A stretch of 64,000 bases of DNA from Laccaria trichodermophora (GCA_018417955.1 JACTVC010000044.1:62001-126000), one strand, 5' to 3'; counted from the first letter of the stretch, positions 25,040 to 37,890 are shown. Translations and numbers: made by a program. Notes: generated by a model not told the origin, from the sequence alone.

Positions 25040-26040
25040 TTAGAAATCCCCTCCACTTCTGCCTCTACTTCAGCTCCGAGATCCAGTTGTACCTTATCTG
25101 CATCCCCCATCAACATCTGTATCACCATCTCCTGACAGTCAAACCCCTACATGTGATATCAAACATCTCTCCCAATCCACAGTTCACAACATTTTTTGTT
25201 GTTTCTCTCTTTCTCTCTCCAGTTGCACCTTATTATCTGCATACCCCACCAACATCTGTATTGCCATCCCCTGCCCATCAAATCCCTGCATGTGATATCA
25301 AACAACTCTCCCAACCCACTTTCAAAAAGAAGAGTTCACAAAGTTCTTTGTTGTTTCTCTCTTTCTCTCTCCAACTGCACTTATCTCCATACCCCACCAA
25401 CATCTGTATTATGTATCTGCACTCTGCAGGGGTGCTCACTTTGCCATCCAAGTGTTGTGGCAATTGTACATCACAGTTTTGCAAGATATAAGCCTATACT
25501 GTTGTCTACAACTTGTCTACTACACAATATCAGCAGTACCTATGTGCAAAACTTGAATCGTCAAAGCAATGTTGCATATGCACATGTTGACCAACCAGTT
25601 TTTGTCCTCAAAAATAATCATAAAAACTGCAACAAAACCCATTTTTTTTGCTCATATTATTGTAAAAGCTGTTAGTCCCCACCTGAATCCAAGATTTTAG
25701 GGGCAGGGAGTAAACACTTGCTGAGATATAAGCCATTCAAGAAATATACTGATACAATTTGTGCATGTTCATTTTGTACTTGTTTGTCTGGGCCTTTCAC
25801 CCTTAGTCAATGATTGCTTGCTGCGCTTGCAATTACCATCCCCTGCCAGTCAAACACCCACATGTGATATCAAACATCTCTCCCAACCCACTTTCACAGA
25901 CAAGAGTTCACAAAGTTCTTTGTTGTTTCATGTGATCAAACATCTCTTTACCCACTTTCGCAAACAAAGTTCTTTGTTGTCTCTCTCTTTCTCTTCCTCT
26001 CTTCTCTCCCTCTCCTCCTCTCCCTCCCTTCCTCTCTCTT
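25040..26040 (+). repeat. Tandem repeat in D, unit ~130-180 bp
   Basis: Irregular units with CATGTGATATCAAACATCTC and TTCTTTGTTGTTTCTCTC recur near 25150, 25290, 25870 and 25930. One unit also lies in B at about 11240-11370. No gene was recognised. Confidence 0.6.
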
Positions 26041-26389
26041 TTTTCTTGAGTCTTGATTGTAAATTCATGGACAACAGACTCCATTCTCCTCTAACAAATT
26101 TTGTTCACCATGTCATAATATGGGGTTTTTCTTCATATTTTCCGTGATTCTCTTTGTGCTTGCTGTTACTCAACTGATCTGTATGGTTTCAAGTGTAACA
26201 CAGAAACATGCCACACCAAATTGACATCCTACCCCATACGACTGCATCAAATATGCATTTTGGGAAGGTAGAAATTTTGGAAGGTTCATATTTTGGGAGT
26301 ATATATTCAATCATCAGAATGAATCCTACTGCAGGATATATATTTGGGATACACCCATTGCTGAAGAATATATTTGACAACTATATCTT

Positions 26390-26760
26390 GAACCCACATG
26401 TATCTTTCCACTAAATCCTGAACCAAGATATATTTTTTCAACCATATCATGAATCCAGATACATCATTTCTGAACTATATTATAAATATTTTAATTATAT
26501 GCTGAACCAAGATATATTTATCAACAATATCCTGAATCAAGATACATTATTTTCCAAGTATATCTTGCATTTTCCCACTACATTCTCAACCAAGATATAT
26601 TTTTAAACTACATCCTGAACCAGGATATATTCACAAGACATATCTTCAAACCATATCCTGAACCAGGATATATTACCAAGATATATTCAGCAGACATATC
26701 TTTAAACTAAACAGAACATCTTTTTGATATATTTTTAAACTATATCCTAAATCTACCAAT
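26390..26760 (+). repeat. ATATCCTGAACCAAGATATATT tandem array (interrupted units)
   Basis: Degenerate units of about 30 bp built on CCTGAACCAAGATATATT. The inverse array is at about 30600-30970 in the right half of D. Confidence 0.7.
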
Positions 26761-26839
26761 AAATGTATCTGTAAATTTCACTAGACAAAGGTGCAATTTA
26801 TTGGATATAACTACATACATTTACATTGACTATTAAATA

Positions 26840-28250
26840 AAAAAATAAAGAGAAGGGGAGGGAGTAAGGGAGAGGGGGTGGTGGGGTTAGTGGGCAATAA
26901 GGGAGGGGAGAAAGGAGTGGTAGGAAATGAGGGAGGGTGGTGGGCAGTGAGGGGGAGGGGATAGTGGGAAGTGAGATAGAGGGGGTGGAGGAAGAGGGGT
27001 GAGAGTGGTGGCCAATGAGGGAGAGGGGAAGGGGTGGTGAGCAATGAGAGAGGGTTGGTAGGGGAAAAGGGGAAGAGGGGGGAAGGACATGGTAGATGAG
27101 GTAGAGGGGTGGTTGGCAGTGAGGGGGAATAGTGGGATGTGAGGGAAAGGGGGAGGGGGTGGTGGGCAGTGAGGGAGGGTTATTGGGCCCTCGTCGCCGT
27201 GTGTAGGTGGTGGTGGTGGGCGCTCGAGATGTCTTCGTTGTCGCCGTCCGTTGTTTGTGCGCCCTCGTCGTCTCGTCGTTTGTACACCCTCCTCCTCGTC
27301 ATCGTCGTCGTTTGTACACCCTCCTCCTCCTCATTGTCCGCCGTTGTAAGCCCTCCGTCGTCCGCTGGTTGTCCGCCCTCGTCGTTGTCGTCTGTTCGCA
27401 GTCGTGGTTGTCATCGTCCGTCTTTCGCCCTTCCGTATCCTCGTCACACTGTTGAATGGCGTCTGTTCTGCCTGGGGTCGTTTTGCACCGTGACGTGGCC
27501 GCTGACGGGCGGCATGCCTTTCCCTTTGGGGAGGGATCGTATGGTGACGTGGGGAGTGCTAGACGTCAACCACCAGTGGGTGGTCGATGGTGGTGGTGTC
27601 CTGTGAGTCATGTGAGTGGTAATAGACGTGGAGGGACTTACTTATAGTGCCCAATATGAAATGACGACGACGACGTAATCGTCGTCGTCATCCGTCTGTG
27701 TTGCAGTTGCCACGCTGCTCGACGATTGTCGAGGGCGCTGGTCCTCGTTTTTCGTGCATGCTGGTCGCTCGTTGGGTAGTTCGGGGCTCCTGGGGCTGTG
27801 GGGTGCACCGCTCATCGACTGTCGTGGCACTGGTGGTCGATTGTCGTGTGCGCTGGTTGTCGTTTGCCCGTCGTCGTTCTTGTTGATTGGTAGGTTGTTG
27901 TTGTTGTTGTTCAGCGGTCGTGGTTCTTGGTTGGGCGTTCATCGTCGTTTGCCCCTTGTTGCCTTCGTGGTGTGTAGTTTGTTGGTGGTTGTCGTCGGTT
28001 TTGGGCGGCCATGGTCATTTTCGGTGTTGAACGTTGGGTGACTTGGGATGGCGGCGACGTGGTGGTGAGGGAGTCGTTGGTGTTGACGCGTTGGTGTGGT
28101 GGGTTGAAGAAAAAAAGAAACGTCACACAGAGTCACACTCACAGTGTGTGACGTTGGTATCAACATGCAAGTTCCAAGGCAAGTTCACGCTCCCGGCGCC
28201 CACCCAAATCTGTAGCACCCACCATTTCGAGTTGAATTTTGTAGTCTATT
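26840..28250. repeat. GC-rich CGTCGTC module, D left copy
   Basis: A G-rich minisatellite (26840-27180) runs into tandem units of about 33 bp containing CGTCGTTTGTACACCCTCC (27240-27350). A CGACGACGACGTAATCG dyad follows (about 27664-27690), and a GTCACAC...GTGTGTGACG dyad near 28120-28155. Open frames on both strands come from the 3-bp periodicity. Three more copies lie at 29330-30550, 48840-50000 and 53220-54760. Confidence 0.65.
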
Positions 28251-28718
28251 AGGTAAATTTGTATTCATTACAGAGATTTGTACCTAATGAGAGATCCGTC
28301 CCCGCAGTTATATTACATGAAAGTATTTCATAAAATTGCCGCTTCCAGGGTTGCAGGAGGGCTACGCTGTTGAGGATTAGGCTGCCGGGAACGGGTTCAA
28401 TTCGTCTTCTGTGCAGGCACGCTCGGAACAGCCCCCAAACCATATGCAGGTTGATAATCGGTCTCAACCTCATCACATCATAGATGTAGAATTGCTTGTA
28501 TATGTAACAAGCAACTTGTAAGTTCCCACTTGACCACTAAACATGTGCAACTCACTGGGCGTTTGTGAACACGACAGACATTGCATCTGGACTACAATGC
28601 AATAAATTAGGCACCATGACTAATGCCAAGTTCGCAGGAAGGAATCTTTCATGTTCCTGGTGACATTGGACAACGACTCAGTTTCCGAACTGAAATTATG
28701 GACTATTAATATTATACA

Positions 28719-28905
28719 TTAGACGCCGTCGACGATCCGCATGTACATTCTCCCGTTGTTGATGAAACTCTTGTTGTGCGAGCTCTGTGATCCCCTTGTC
28801 CCAAGTGAAACATACAACGAATGTACTCATTCAGCATTCTAGGGATCATCTTGCCTGTATCTGCATCGTGGAACGGCACGAACATCAACAGTTGTGTCAT
28901 TTTTT
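28719..28905 (-). pseudogene. Gene fragment at the centre of D, frameshifted
   Basis: One frame reads PFHDADTGKMIPRMLNEYIR and continues to GQGDHRA. A shift to another frame near 28780 then gives SFINNGRMYMRIVDGV and a stop at 28719-28721. The two parts together look like the conserved C-terminus of a protein, split by a small indel. No complete 5' part was seen in the palindrome centre (28250-29330). I do not name the family. It is probably a captured host fragment. Confidence 0.4.
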
Positions 28906-29329
28906 TTTGTCATTAGTCTTATACAACTGTTTCTTGAAGAACCAAACCCAGAGTATTACCAAGATGACACTGTCCGATCTGTTCTTTGGAAAAAAAAACT
29001 TTGTACCATCTAAGTACTTCACTTTTTGGGACTACCAAAACTACCAAAACTTGTATTCTCTCCTTTTATAATTACAAAGTTTTGTAGTACCAGCTTTTTG
29101 ATACTACAATTTTTGTAGTTTCCTCTTTTTTCATTACAAAAGCTTGTACTGTACAAAGATTTGTAGTGAACAATTGTAGTCCCAATAAGTGGACACTACA
29201 GAATTTTGTCTTCTCAAAAAGCAGACACTAAGAATCTCTGGAATAAAAAAGGGGATATCACAAGGTTTCATAACAGACACTACAATATTTAAATAGAAAC
29301 CGCGGGCGCTACAGGTTTGGGCATGAGTT

Positions 29330-30550
29330 GGGCGTGAGCGTGATCTTAGGTGTGAATTGTGCCCAACGTCACACTCCATCACAGAGTGTGACGTTCCTTC
29401 CTTCAAACACATCGTCAACGCCAGTGACTCCACCTCACCACCACGTCGCCGGGATGCCATGTCATGCAACGTTTACCACTGCAAACAACCCTCGCTGCTC
29501 AAAACTGACAACGACCACCTAACCAACCACACACCACAAAGACAACAACCGGAAACGGCAACCAGTGCCCATCAAGCAATGTACAACCCAACACCACCGC
29601 CCACGAAAAATGACAAACGACCCCACAAGCGACCAGCGGACCACGACCACCCAAGAACGACGACAACCAGGAGCAAGTTAGGCCACGTTGCAGTCAGCGA
29701 CGTGGCAACTATGCGTCACAGCCGGCCGGACGATGACGACAACGTAATCGTCATCATCGTCATTTCATGTGAACCTCGGTAAGCCCCTCCCCTTTATGAC
29801 GTGACTACCAGAACACCCCACCGTCTAACCCTCGACGGATAGCACAACCCACTTCACTATGCCACCCTCCCTCATGCCGCCTGTCAGCAGCCACGTCATG
29901 ACGCGAGGCAGGACAGGCGCCAATCAACGGCGTGACGAGGCCAATGAAGGGTGAAAGACGGAGGACGACGACTGTGAACAGATGAAGGACAACGACGACA
30001 TCCACGACGGCAAATGGACGACGACGATGGAACAACGGATGAGGATGAGGAGGAGGGTGTACAAACGACGACGACAAGGAGGGCATACAAATGACGAAGA
30101 GGAGGAGGAGGGCATACAAATGACGACGACGAGGAGGAGGGCATACAAATGACGACGACGACCAGGAGGGTGTACAAACGACGGACGGCGACGATGAAGA
30201 CATCCTGAGGGCCATGACCACCACCTCCACACGGCGACGAGGGCCAAATACCCCTCCCTCACTGCCCACCACCCCTCTACCTCACCTGCCCACTATCCCT
30301 CCTTCACTGCCTACCACCTTTCCCCCTCCCTCATTGCCTACTACCCCCTTCCCCCCATTGCCTACTACCCCCTTCCCTCCTCCCTCATTGCCTACCATCC
30401 ATTTCCTTCCCCCCCCCCTCTTCCCCTCTTTGCCTACCACCCCTCTCTCATTGCTCACCACCCCTTCCCCTCTCCCTCATTGCCCACCACTCTCACCCCA
30501 CTTCCTCACTGCCTACCACCCTCCTCACTCCCTCTTCCCTTTATATAATA
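29330..30550. repeat. GC-rich CGTCGTC module, D right copy (inverted)
   Basis: The inverse of 26840-28250, considerably diverged. It has a GTCACACTCC...GAGTGTGACG dyad at 29368-29392, GACGACGACGAGGAGGAGGG-type units at 30010-30190, and a C-rich minisatellite at 30240-30540. It is judged non-coding. Confidence 0.65.
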
Positions 30551-32000
30551 TTTAGTGTAGTGATGTAAATTAATGTAGTTGTGTTGAATTAAATGCACTT
30601 TCTCTTCTGGATATATTTATAAGTTATAGATTTAACTTCCAAGATCTTGTTTCAGGATACTTGATTATAAAAGATATTCTGGTTCTATATCCTGGTTCTA
30701 TATCCTGGTTCAGGATATAGTTCAAGAATATATCTTAGTTCAGAATGTTGTTGAAAAAAACAGGATATAGTTGAAAAATAATGTATCTTGATTCAGGATA
30801 TAGTTGAAGAATATATCTTGGTTCAGGATTTGATTAAAATATTCAGGATATAGTTGACATATAATGTATCTTGGTTTGGGATATGGTTGGAAAATATATC
30901 TTGGTTTGAGCTTTAGTGGACAAATATATCTTGGTTCAAGATATAGTTGACAAATATATTCTTTAGCAATGTATATACCACAAATATATATCTTGCAGGA
31001 GTATTCATTCTGATAATCTGATTTATACTCCCAAAATATATACTATCCAACAAATAGATCTTCCTAAAGTCAATATATATATATCTTTGGGTTCAAGAAG
31101 ATATATTCATACAAGCTGCTTTTTCTCAAGATCAAGCAAGATAATGTATTTATCCTGTCAGAATATACATAAAATCTTTTCTAACCTGATGTATGATTGA
31201 CCTCATTATTGAGGTTCACTCCAACCTCTTTATTGGGCACTGACCCACCTTTACCTCTTTCCTTTAAGATATTTTATACAAAACTTTGATGAGTTTTGTG
31301 GGTCGCTTGGGTAGATTGTATAACAGCTGCAACAACCAGTTCAAAGCAGACACCACCAAGGGCCCCACCTGAGGGAGAAGTCATTCATCAGCCAACATGA
31401 GAGTATTGTCCACTTCCAGAAGTTGAGCCTCTGGCTAAATATTCAAAGAAGCCATTGATGCATATGCTAATTTGTGACTTGCGTAGATTGCCTGACAGCT
31501 GCAAACAATCTATAGAGCCCTGCATGCTTCACTCTATATTGCTTTGCATTGCTGTTTGCACACTGAATTTGCGAAAATTATGTTTGGTTTTGTATGTTCA
31601 TCACAGATTGTCACATATCAGGACAACTTTGGGAATTTTGAATTTCTCAAACCCAAATTTTGTTTCGCCTCAGGCATTGGATGAGATGTGTGTGTGTGAA
31701 TCATTGTTGATTTGAGGGTCATGGTATGACACACACAAACATGATTTCCAAAACTCATTGTGCAGACAGCAGTGCAAATCACTGTGCCAAGGAAAGATGT
31801 GAAATTATATGTTGTCAAGGTATATATATTTTTTTTAAAAATATTTTGTGAACATAGATTTTTTGGCATGTAAAATGCCACAACCAGATCACAGCTTTGA
31901 CAGAGGGAACAATTTGGCTAGTGGGAGTGAGCTCTCCCTTGACACCAAGACTTTGCCTCTCTAAGGAAAGCAATTCAGGAGCCTTTGACTAGCTGAGATT
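30551..32000. repeat. Right inner part of D
   Basis: It holds the inverse GGTTCAGGATATAG array (30600-30970), AT-rich sequence, and a segment (31540-31690) similar to the P1 loop. No gene was recognised. Confidence 0.5.
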
Positions 32001-35000
32001 TTCAAATGACAGAGTACTTTGTGAACTCTGAGCAGCTGAGAAACCTACTGTATCCCTAGTGTCATTTGAAGTGGATAATACTAAAGCAATCAAGAATCTT
32101 GGACTGAATAGCTTCAAGGTAGCACAGTGCTGTCCAGAGGACAGTTCCAGATGTTTTCCAATGACAAAAGTACTTTGTGAACTCTGAGAAGCTAAAAAAC
32201 CCATCTGAAATGCGAACTGTATCCATAGTGTCATTTGAAGTGGATAATACTTGTAAGCAAGTCAAGGATCTGAGACTGAATAGCTTCAAGATAGCACTAT
32301 GCTATCTGGAGGACAGTTTTAGATGTTTCCAAACAACAAAGTACTTTGTGAACTCTGAGAAGCTGAAAAATCTGTATTGTGGGCTGTATCCATCATGTCT
32401 TTTAAAGTGGATGATACATAAGTAACTTGGGGAACCTTGGATTGAATAGCTTCAAGGTAGCACTGTTGAGGCATTTTCGAACAACAAAGTACCTTGTGCA
32501 CTCTGAGCAGCTGAAAATTTGTAATGTAAACTGTATTCATAGTGCCATGCTAAGTGGATGATACTTGAGCAACTCAGGTAGATCACAGATACTATTGATG
32601 GCCCTTATTGCTACCTACATACTGGGAACACAAGCCAGACATAGTGCCAAAATACCTGGAAATCATTGCAGAATCTTCCAGAATATATACACTAGACAGC
32701 GAAAAAATCACAAGTTTTTTGCTGAAACTAGGACCCCTGACACCCCTACAGACCAGAAAAATATATCCTTACCACATCTGTTTCACAAAATATATCCTAA
32801 GGCCAAGCCACAGCAAAAATATATTTCTAAGGTGTGACAGTGACATTTCAGGGTCCACTGACCAAAAATATATCCTTACTGCATTTCACTTGCAAAATAT
32901 ATTTTGGTGGTGTGACACAGACATTATAATTTTTGTGTGACATTTCAGGGTCCATGTCTCAAGAATATATTTTAGATTTCAGGGCTTTCTAGGACCCATA
33001 TATATCTAGAATATAGATATGGTCCATGACATTTAGTCATGTAACTTACATGGAGTTTGCATGACTAATAGTCAGTTGGCACTGGGTGACTGAAGTGGAT
33101 GTACTGTTTACTTGGTCTGTGCATATTTCCAAATATGGTAATGAATGAAAATATAGCCAGAAAATCAGAAGAAATAGAGAAAAATAATAGACTATTGTTA
33201 ACAATATTTCTATACCATATACATGGTCTGTGGATATTTTCTAATATGGTAAATGATACAAATATACCTAGAAAAACAGAAAAAAAAGGAAAAGAATAGA
33301 CATACCATCACAGCTGAATGCAGAATGATAGATTATGCAGATCAACACATACATAGAGCAGACTCTCAAATGTTACTGTGGTACTACAGTAACATCAATT
33401 ATTTGACTCATTGTGAGAACTTGGTGAGAACTCAGCAGCCTCAGCCATCATATTGCTTTGAAAATTTGACAGTCTGCCCTGTGCATGTGTCGGTCTGGCA
33501 TGGCCTATCATTCTGCATTCAGCTGTAACTGTTATTGACAATGTTGGTGTATAGTGCACATGGTCTATGCATATTTCCAAATAAGGTAATTTGTGCAAAT
33601 ATTGCCAGAAAATTACAATAAAGTACAAGAAACATTAAAGAAAATATTAGATGGTAATCACTATTGGTTATAATGTTGCAGAGCTGAAATCAGAGTAAAT
33701 GAGGCACAATTACTATTTTAAATGAAAATCATTTAGAAAATGTGGTAAAAATGAGAAAAAAATAGGACTTGTTGTTGGGTACTGTTGTCAAGGTCTAAGG
33801 TCTATATCTAAAAAAGGAAATTCAAGTATTTGTAATAGAGAGACCAGAACTCTAGGAGATTTTAGCCATTCCTGCAGAAATAGGTGGGGCACAGTAAAGT
33901 ACTGGTAGTCAGCATGTTATTATGGTTAACAGATATGAATACATCATATTATACATATCTATAACTTCAGACACTGACAATCCTCAGAGCTCTCTGCAGT
34001 CCTCAGAAATATACATACCTCTATAAAAGTGAAAAAAAAAGCTGGCATAGTCAATCTGACAGTTCCCAAACTCACTCTAGTCTTCAGAAACATACTTCAG
34101 TGAAGAAATATGGCTCACACATCAGCCAATATTTACTTCTGGTAATTTGCAAGAATAATAGACATCAGTAATAATTCAGTAGGTAAGGCTAGACTATTAT
34201 AGATAGTTATCAATATATACCCAACATAAGAGCAGTCAGTAGCAACCTTTATTATCTGATAGAGTAGAATTTAGAGGCTATAAATATATAACAAATAGCT
34301 GAATACCAATAGATAGTGCTGAATGCAATATATAATCTAGTTTTTCTATAAGAAAAATATGATATAAAGTAAAAATGGAAGTTTAGGACCAAAATGATCC
34401 TTATGATAAATTTTGTAGAAAAGTTGAATCCAGAAGATAAAAGTTTGAATGGTCAGAAATTTTTGAAGTTTTTTTTTTGAAACTAGGACCCCAGATACTC
34501 TGTGACACTGGCAGGAAATTTTTTGCCTATGTGACATGGCTGAAACATTTCTGAGCAGTGTGACATGGTCAAAACATTTTTCAGCAGTGTGACATGGCTA
34601 AAAAATTTCTCAGCAGTGTAATATGGTTCAAAAATTTCTTAGCAGTGTGACATGGCTAAAACATTTTTCAGCAGTGTCACACAGCTTAAAAATTTCCTAC
34701 CAGTCTGAAACACTTCAAATATTTCCTACCACTCTAATATGCTTCAAATATTTCTGACCACTTTCAGATGGCTAGGATATTTTTCAATACAAAATATCAG
34801 CCCAAATATTTCTGGTTACAATATTGAAGGCCAAACATTTTTGCCCAATGCAATAATATATTTTTCTCCAGAGGCAAAAAAATAAACGGCCAAAGGATCT
34901 ATTAGCCTGGATAATTTTTCAAGATTTCCTAGCTAATAGCTTGGTCAAGGTGGGTGACTGAAGTGCCTGGATGGTATAAAACAAATGCTAAAAAACAAAT

Positions 35001-35339
35001 ATTGGTGAAAAGAGGACGAAACGGGGTGTTGGTGAAAACGAAGGGGGAAATCTGCTGGGGGACACTGATGGGTTGCATCGCGCCTGGATGGGATAAGAAA
35101 AAATTGGTGAAAACGATGGGGGGATGGGTGTTGCTGATGGGTTGCATTGAGGCTGGAATAAAAATGTGAACCATTTGGTTTCCGGTGGAGAGTTGAGTGC
35201 ATACCAATGCAATACTCAGGGACAATATCGACGGCGGGCACAAGTGGGGCCCACATGTCGCATAAATTGGCACTGGCTGCACAAACGATCACAGTGCCGA
35301 TTTTGCGAGAGGCGTCTTGCAATTCTGGGCACACATTCA

Positions 35340-36190
35340 GTGCCATGATCAGTCCGGATTGACTACAATCTAGTTGACCGATCCCAGCACCGAAATTCGA
35401 AGCACAGAAAATGGACTGACAGGCGGGCATGGGGGCCTAAATTTGGTGGCGATTTTGCAAGAGGGTCCTGGCGTTGGCGTTGGGCGTACGTTCGATCGCG
35501 CCTTGAGTCCTGATGGACCGCTTCAACCGACTACAATCTGGTTGAACGGCGCGGGCAACGACCGACTATAGTCTGGTCGACCCAACCCAGCGACATAGAG
35601 TCTGCTGGCAAGCGGGCATGGTGGTGCTAGAGCGCTTCAAGATACGCTCCATTTGAGGTTATATTGGTTTAGATTGGTTATGTTTGTTCTCAGGTCTCAG
35701 CCAAACACCGTTGTGTTGAAACGTCTAAGTCAACAAACCTCGGCATCAATCACTACAAGTTCGAGGTAAGCCAAGTCCTTGCCTCACCTTGCCTCTGCCA
35801 CTCGCAACCTGACTTTTGGTCGGTTGCAGCAACCTGACGATGCGTCGGTTGCTAGAACCTGACTTGATGTCGGTTCACTCTTGGCATGGCACACTTCGTA
35901 GCTGTGCTCACCGAATCCCACCCAGACGATCGACCTGCCATTGGGTCACCTTCGAAGCTCAACCATCGGTAAGTCGTGTTTCATTTCCTCTGTCGCGTAA
36001 AGTTTCTTTGGCCAGGCATGCACCCTCGCGCCCAAGTCGCGTTTCGTTTCTCATGCACCCTTCTTCGCGCTGAAGTCGCGTTCCGTTTCTTTGGCTATGC
36101 CCCCTTCCTTGCGCCTGCGACCAGACTATGCGTCGGTCGCAGCAACCAGACGCTACGTCGGTTGCACAACCTGACTGCATGTCAGTTGCA
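35340..36190. promoter_or_regulatory. Cluster of CAACC-N-GGTTG dyads upstream of gene 2
   Basis: Eight clear dyads of 21-22 bp lie at 35524-35544, 35559-35579, 35805-35826, 35830-35851, 35855-35876, 36118-36139, 36143-36164 and 36167-36188. A degenerate one lies near 35356-35375. The general form is CAACC, GAC, a short spacer, GTC, GGTTG. Several copies change both arms together (CGACC...GGTCG and GAACC...GGTTC), which keeps the symmetry. Three more copies lie in introns 2-4 of gene 1. This pattern fits a binding site for a symmetric protein dimer or an RNA hairpin. The location between two divergent genes suggests regulation. Confidence 0.65.
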
Positions 36191-36208
36191 TGACAGAATC
36201 GCAGCTCC

Positions 36209-36321
36209 TGGCGAATACTCGAGCCCGGGAATACGCACGGAGCTGCGATTTTCTCATCATTGTTTCATTTGACCACATCATATCCTGGCGAATACTCGAT
36301 CCCAGGAATAAGCACGGATGG
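36209..36321 (+). repeat. Direct repeat just upstream of gene 2
   Basis: Two copies of a segment of about 34 bp containing TGGCGAATACTCGA and GGAATA(C/A)GCACGGA lie about 79 bp apart, ending about 50 bp before the gene 2 start codon. It may be a promoter or 5' UTR feature. Confidence 0.5.
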
Positions 36322-37659
36322 ATATCGATTAACTTTTGGTTTACTTTTTACAGGTACAAATCGCCTTCAACTATGTCCAGCAGAGCGAATTCATGTATGT
36401 ATTTCTTGATCTCTTATTTCCTCCATTCAAAATTCTGATAACTCACACAGACGGCAGCCCAGATTGCTATGGCCGCAAGCATCATGAAGATGGCAACACC
36501 AAGTGGCCCTTGAATCAACGGGATTGTGGTAAGTGACAATTGCGGTATTTTAAGACTTTCAATAACGGTTGGTTTGGTAGAGGATATCACGCCATATGAC
36601 GCCCTCGTCCTGGGCGAGCTCAACGAATCTTTCGCCCCTTCGACGAGGGAAATGTCCGCGTTTTCACTTCCGGGCGGTCAATTGGTGCCTAGACGAGGCG
36701 TTGTCACTTCCCCCAACATGTCTTGGTTGCCCTTCATCACAGTAGCTCCTTTGCCCATCCGAGCCCGCACCAATGGTCGATTCGCACATGCCCACTTCAC
36801 CATCTGTCCCCAATGGTGGTTCAGCAAAACCGCCCACCTCACCTTTGTGCTGCGGCGACCACTCGAGCAAGACATAAACAACCACCCCCTTCATTGGCTT
36901 TGGTGGGATGTCCAACCCAGGCATTTTAAGCCTGTGGAAGGCTCAGCCTTTCAAGACCTTGGAACTCTGGATGAGAAGATCGCGAGCGTCATGAGGTCAG
37001 AGGCCAAAAAGCTCCATTCCCAAGTAGCCGAAATTGCCTGCACCAAAGACACCAAAATCTGTGGTGGTTTATTCTTTGTGGCCAACCGGATGCGCGATGC
37101 TTCAGGCCGACTCTCACTTACAACCTTCTACTACCAGGATTTGGTTTGGCACGTCGCCAGCTTCCAACGCCTGTACATGGAAACCCTTGCAATGGTTGAC
37201 TGGTTCAAAACCTGGGAGGCTTGCCTTCTTGAACCTAACCGCCAGGTCTACCCCATTGACGAGACTGTGATGGGGGCCATCACTGACAGTCTCGAGACGG
37301 CAGAGACTCTGTTTCGCATTGGGGCGCCCGTTTGGCTGGTTCGTACCCCAGCCGAAATCCCTCCACAAATCAACATTTTGAATCACTTCAGTCACCCACC
37401 TTGACCAAGCTATTAGCTAGGAAATCTTGAAAAATTATCCAGGCTAATAGATCCTTTGGCCAGTTATTTTTTTGCCTCTGGAGAAAAATATATTATTGCA
37501 TTAGACAAAAATGTTTGACCTTGAATATTGTGACTGGAAATATTTGGGTTGATATATTGTATTGAAAAATATCCTGGCCATCTGAAAGTGGTCAGAAATA
37601 TTTGAAGCATGTTAGAGTGGTAGGAAATGTTTGAAGTTTTTCAGACTGGTAGGAAATTT

Positions 37660-37890
37660 TTTAGCTGTGTGACACTGGTGAAAAATGTTTTAGCCATGTC
37701 ACACTGCTGAGAAATTTTTTAGCCATGTCATACTGCTGAAAAATGTTTTAGCCTTGTCACACTGCTGAAAAATCTTTTGACCATGTCACACTGCTAAGAA
37801 ATTTTTTAGCCATGTCACACTGCTCAAAAATCTTTTAGCCTTGTCACACTGCTCAAAAATTTCTTAGCCATGTCACATAGGCAAAACATT
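37660..37890 (+). repeat. Subterminal ~31-bp array of C
   Basis: About eight units with GCCATGTCACACTGCT; the mirror is at about 40797-41027. It sits at the same place as the array of P1 but with a different copy number. Confidence 0.75.

Larger units (their letters stand above)
23873..33097. mobile_element. D: palindromic element inside E
   Basis: It starts CACTTCAGTCACCCAGTGCC and ends in the inverse. The terminal repeats 23873 to about 24853 and about 32117 to 33097 are nearly identical. Diverged inverted similarity continues inward, to the GC-rich modules at 26840-28250 and 29330-30550. Its two flanks are inverted copies of each other (AGTACATC / GATGTACT) and not direct repeats. It encodes no transposase. 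A gene fragment sits at its centre. Confidence 0.85.
22006..34965. mobile_element. E: P1-type palindromic element carrying D
   Basis: Ends match P1 and B, flanked by the 8-bp duplication CCTGGATG (21998-22005 and 34966-34973). The arms 22006-23872 and 33098-34965 are reverse complements. Known differences are an 8T/9A run (about 22931 and 34032) and one C/T near 22855/34113, so the arms are not copies of a single read. Each arm corresponds to P1 from its end to about 2838 and stops at the same point (AGTACATC and GATGTACT), where D begins and ends. It has no gene of its own. Confidence 0.88.

Noticed and set aside
27139..27606. 155-codon frame in the left GC-rich module of D
   Set aside because: Same reason; the inverted copy in D does not conserve the peptide.
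28330..28480. Possible tRNA, because of a GGGTTCAATTC B-box-like motif
   Set aside because: No T-stem, acceptor stem or anticodon arm could be paired around it.
16035..34965. G and E as pure fold-back read artefacts
   Set aside because: E has an exact 8-bp target duplication and its arms differ by at least one substitution and one indel. G ends inside an intron with different flanks. An assembly error is therefore less likely, though G still needs long-read confirmation.
35816..36272. Overlapping short frames upstream of gene 2
   Set aside because: They run through the dyads and degenerate repeats of a regulatory-looking region and join to no exon in phase.
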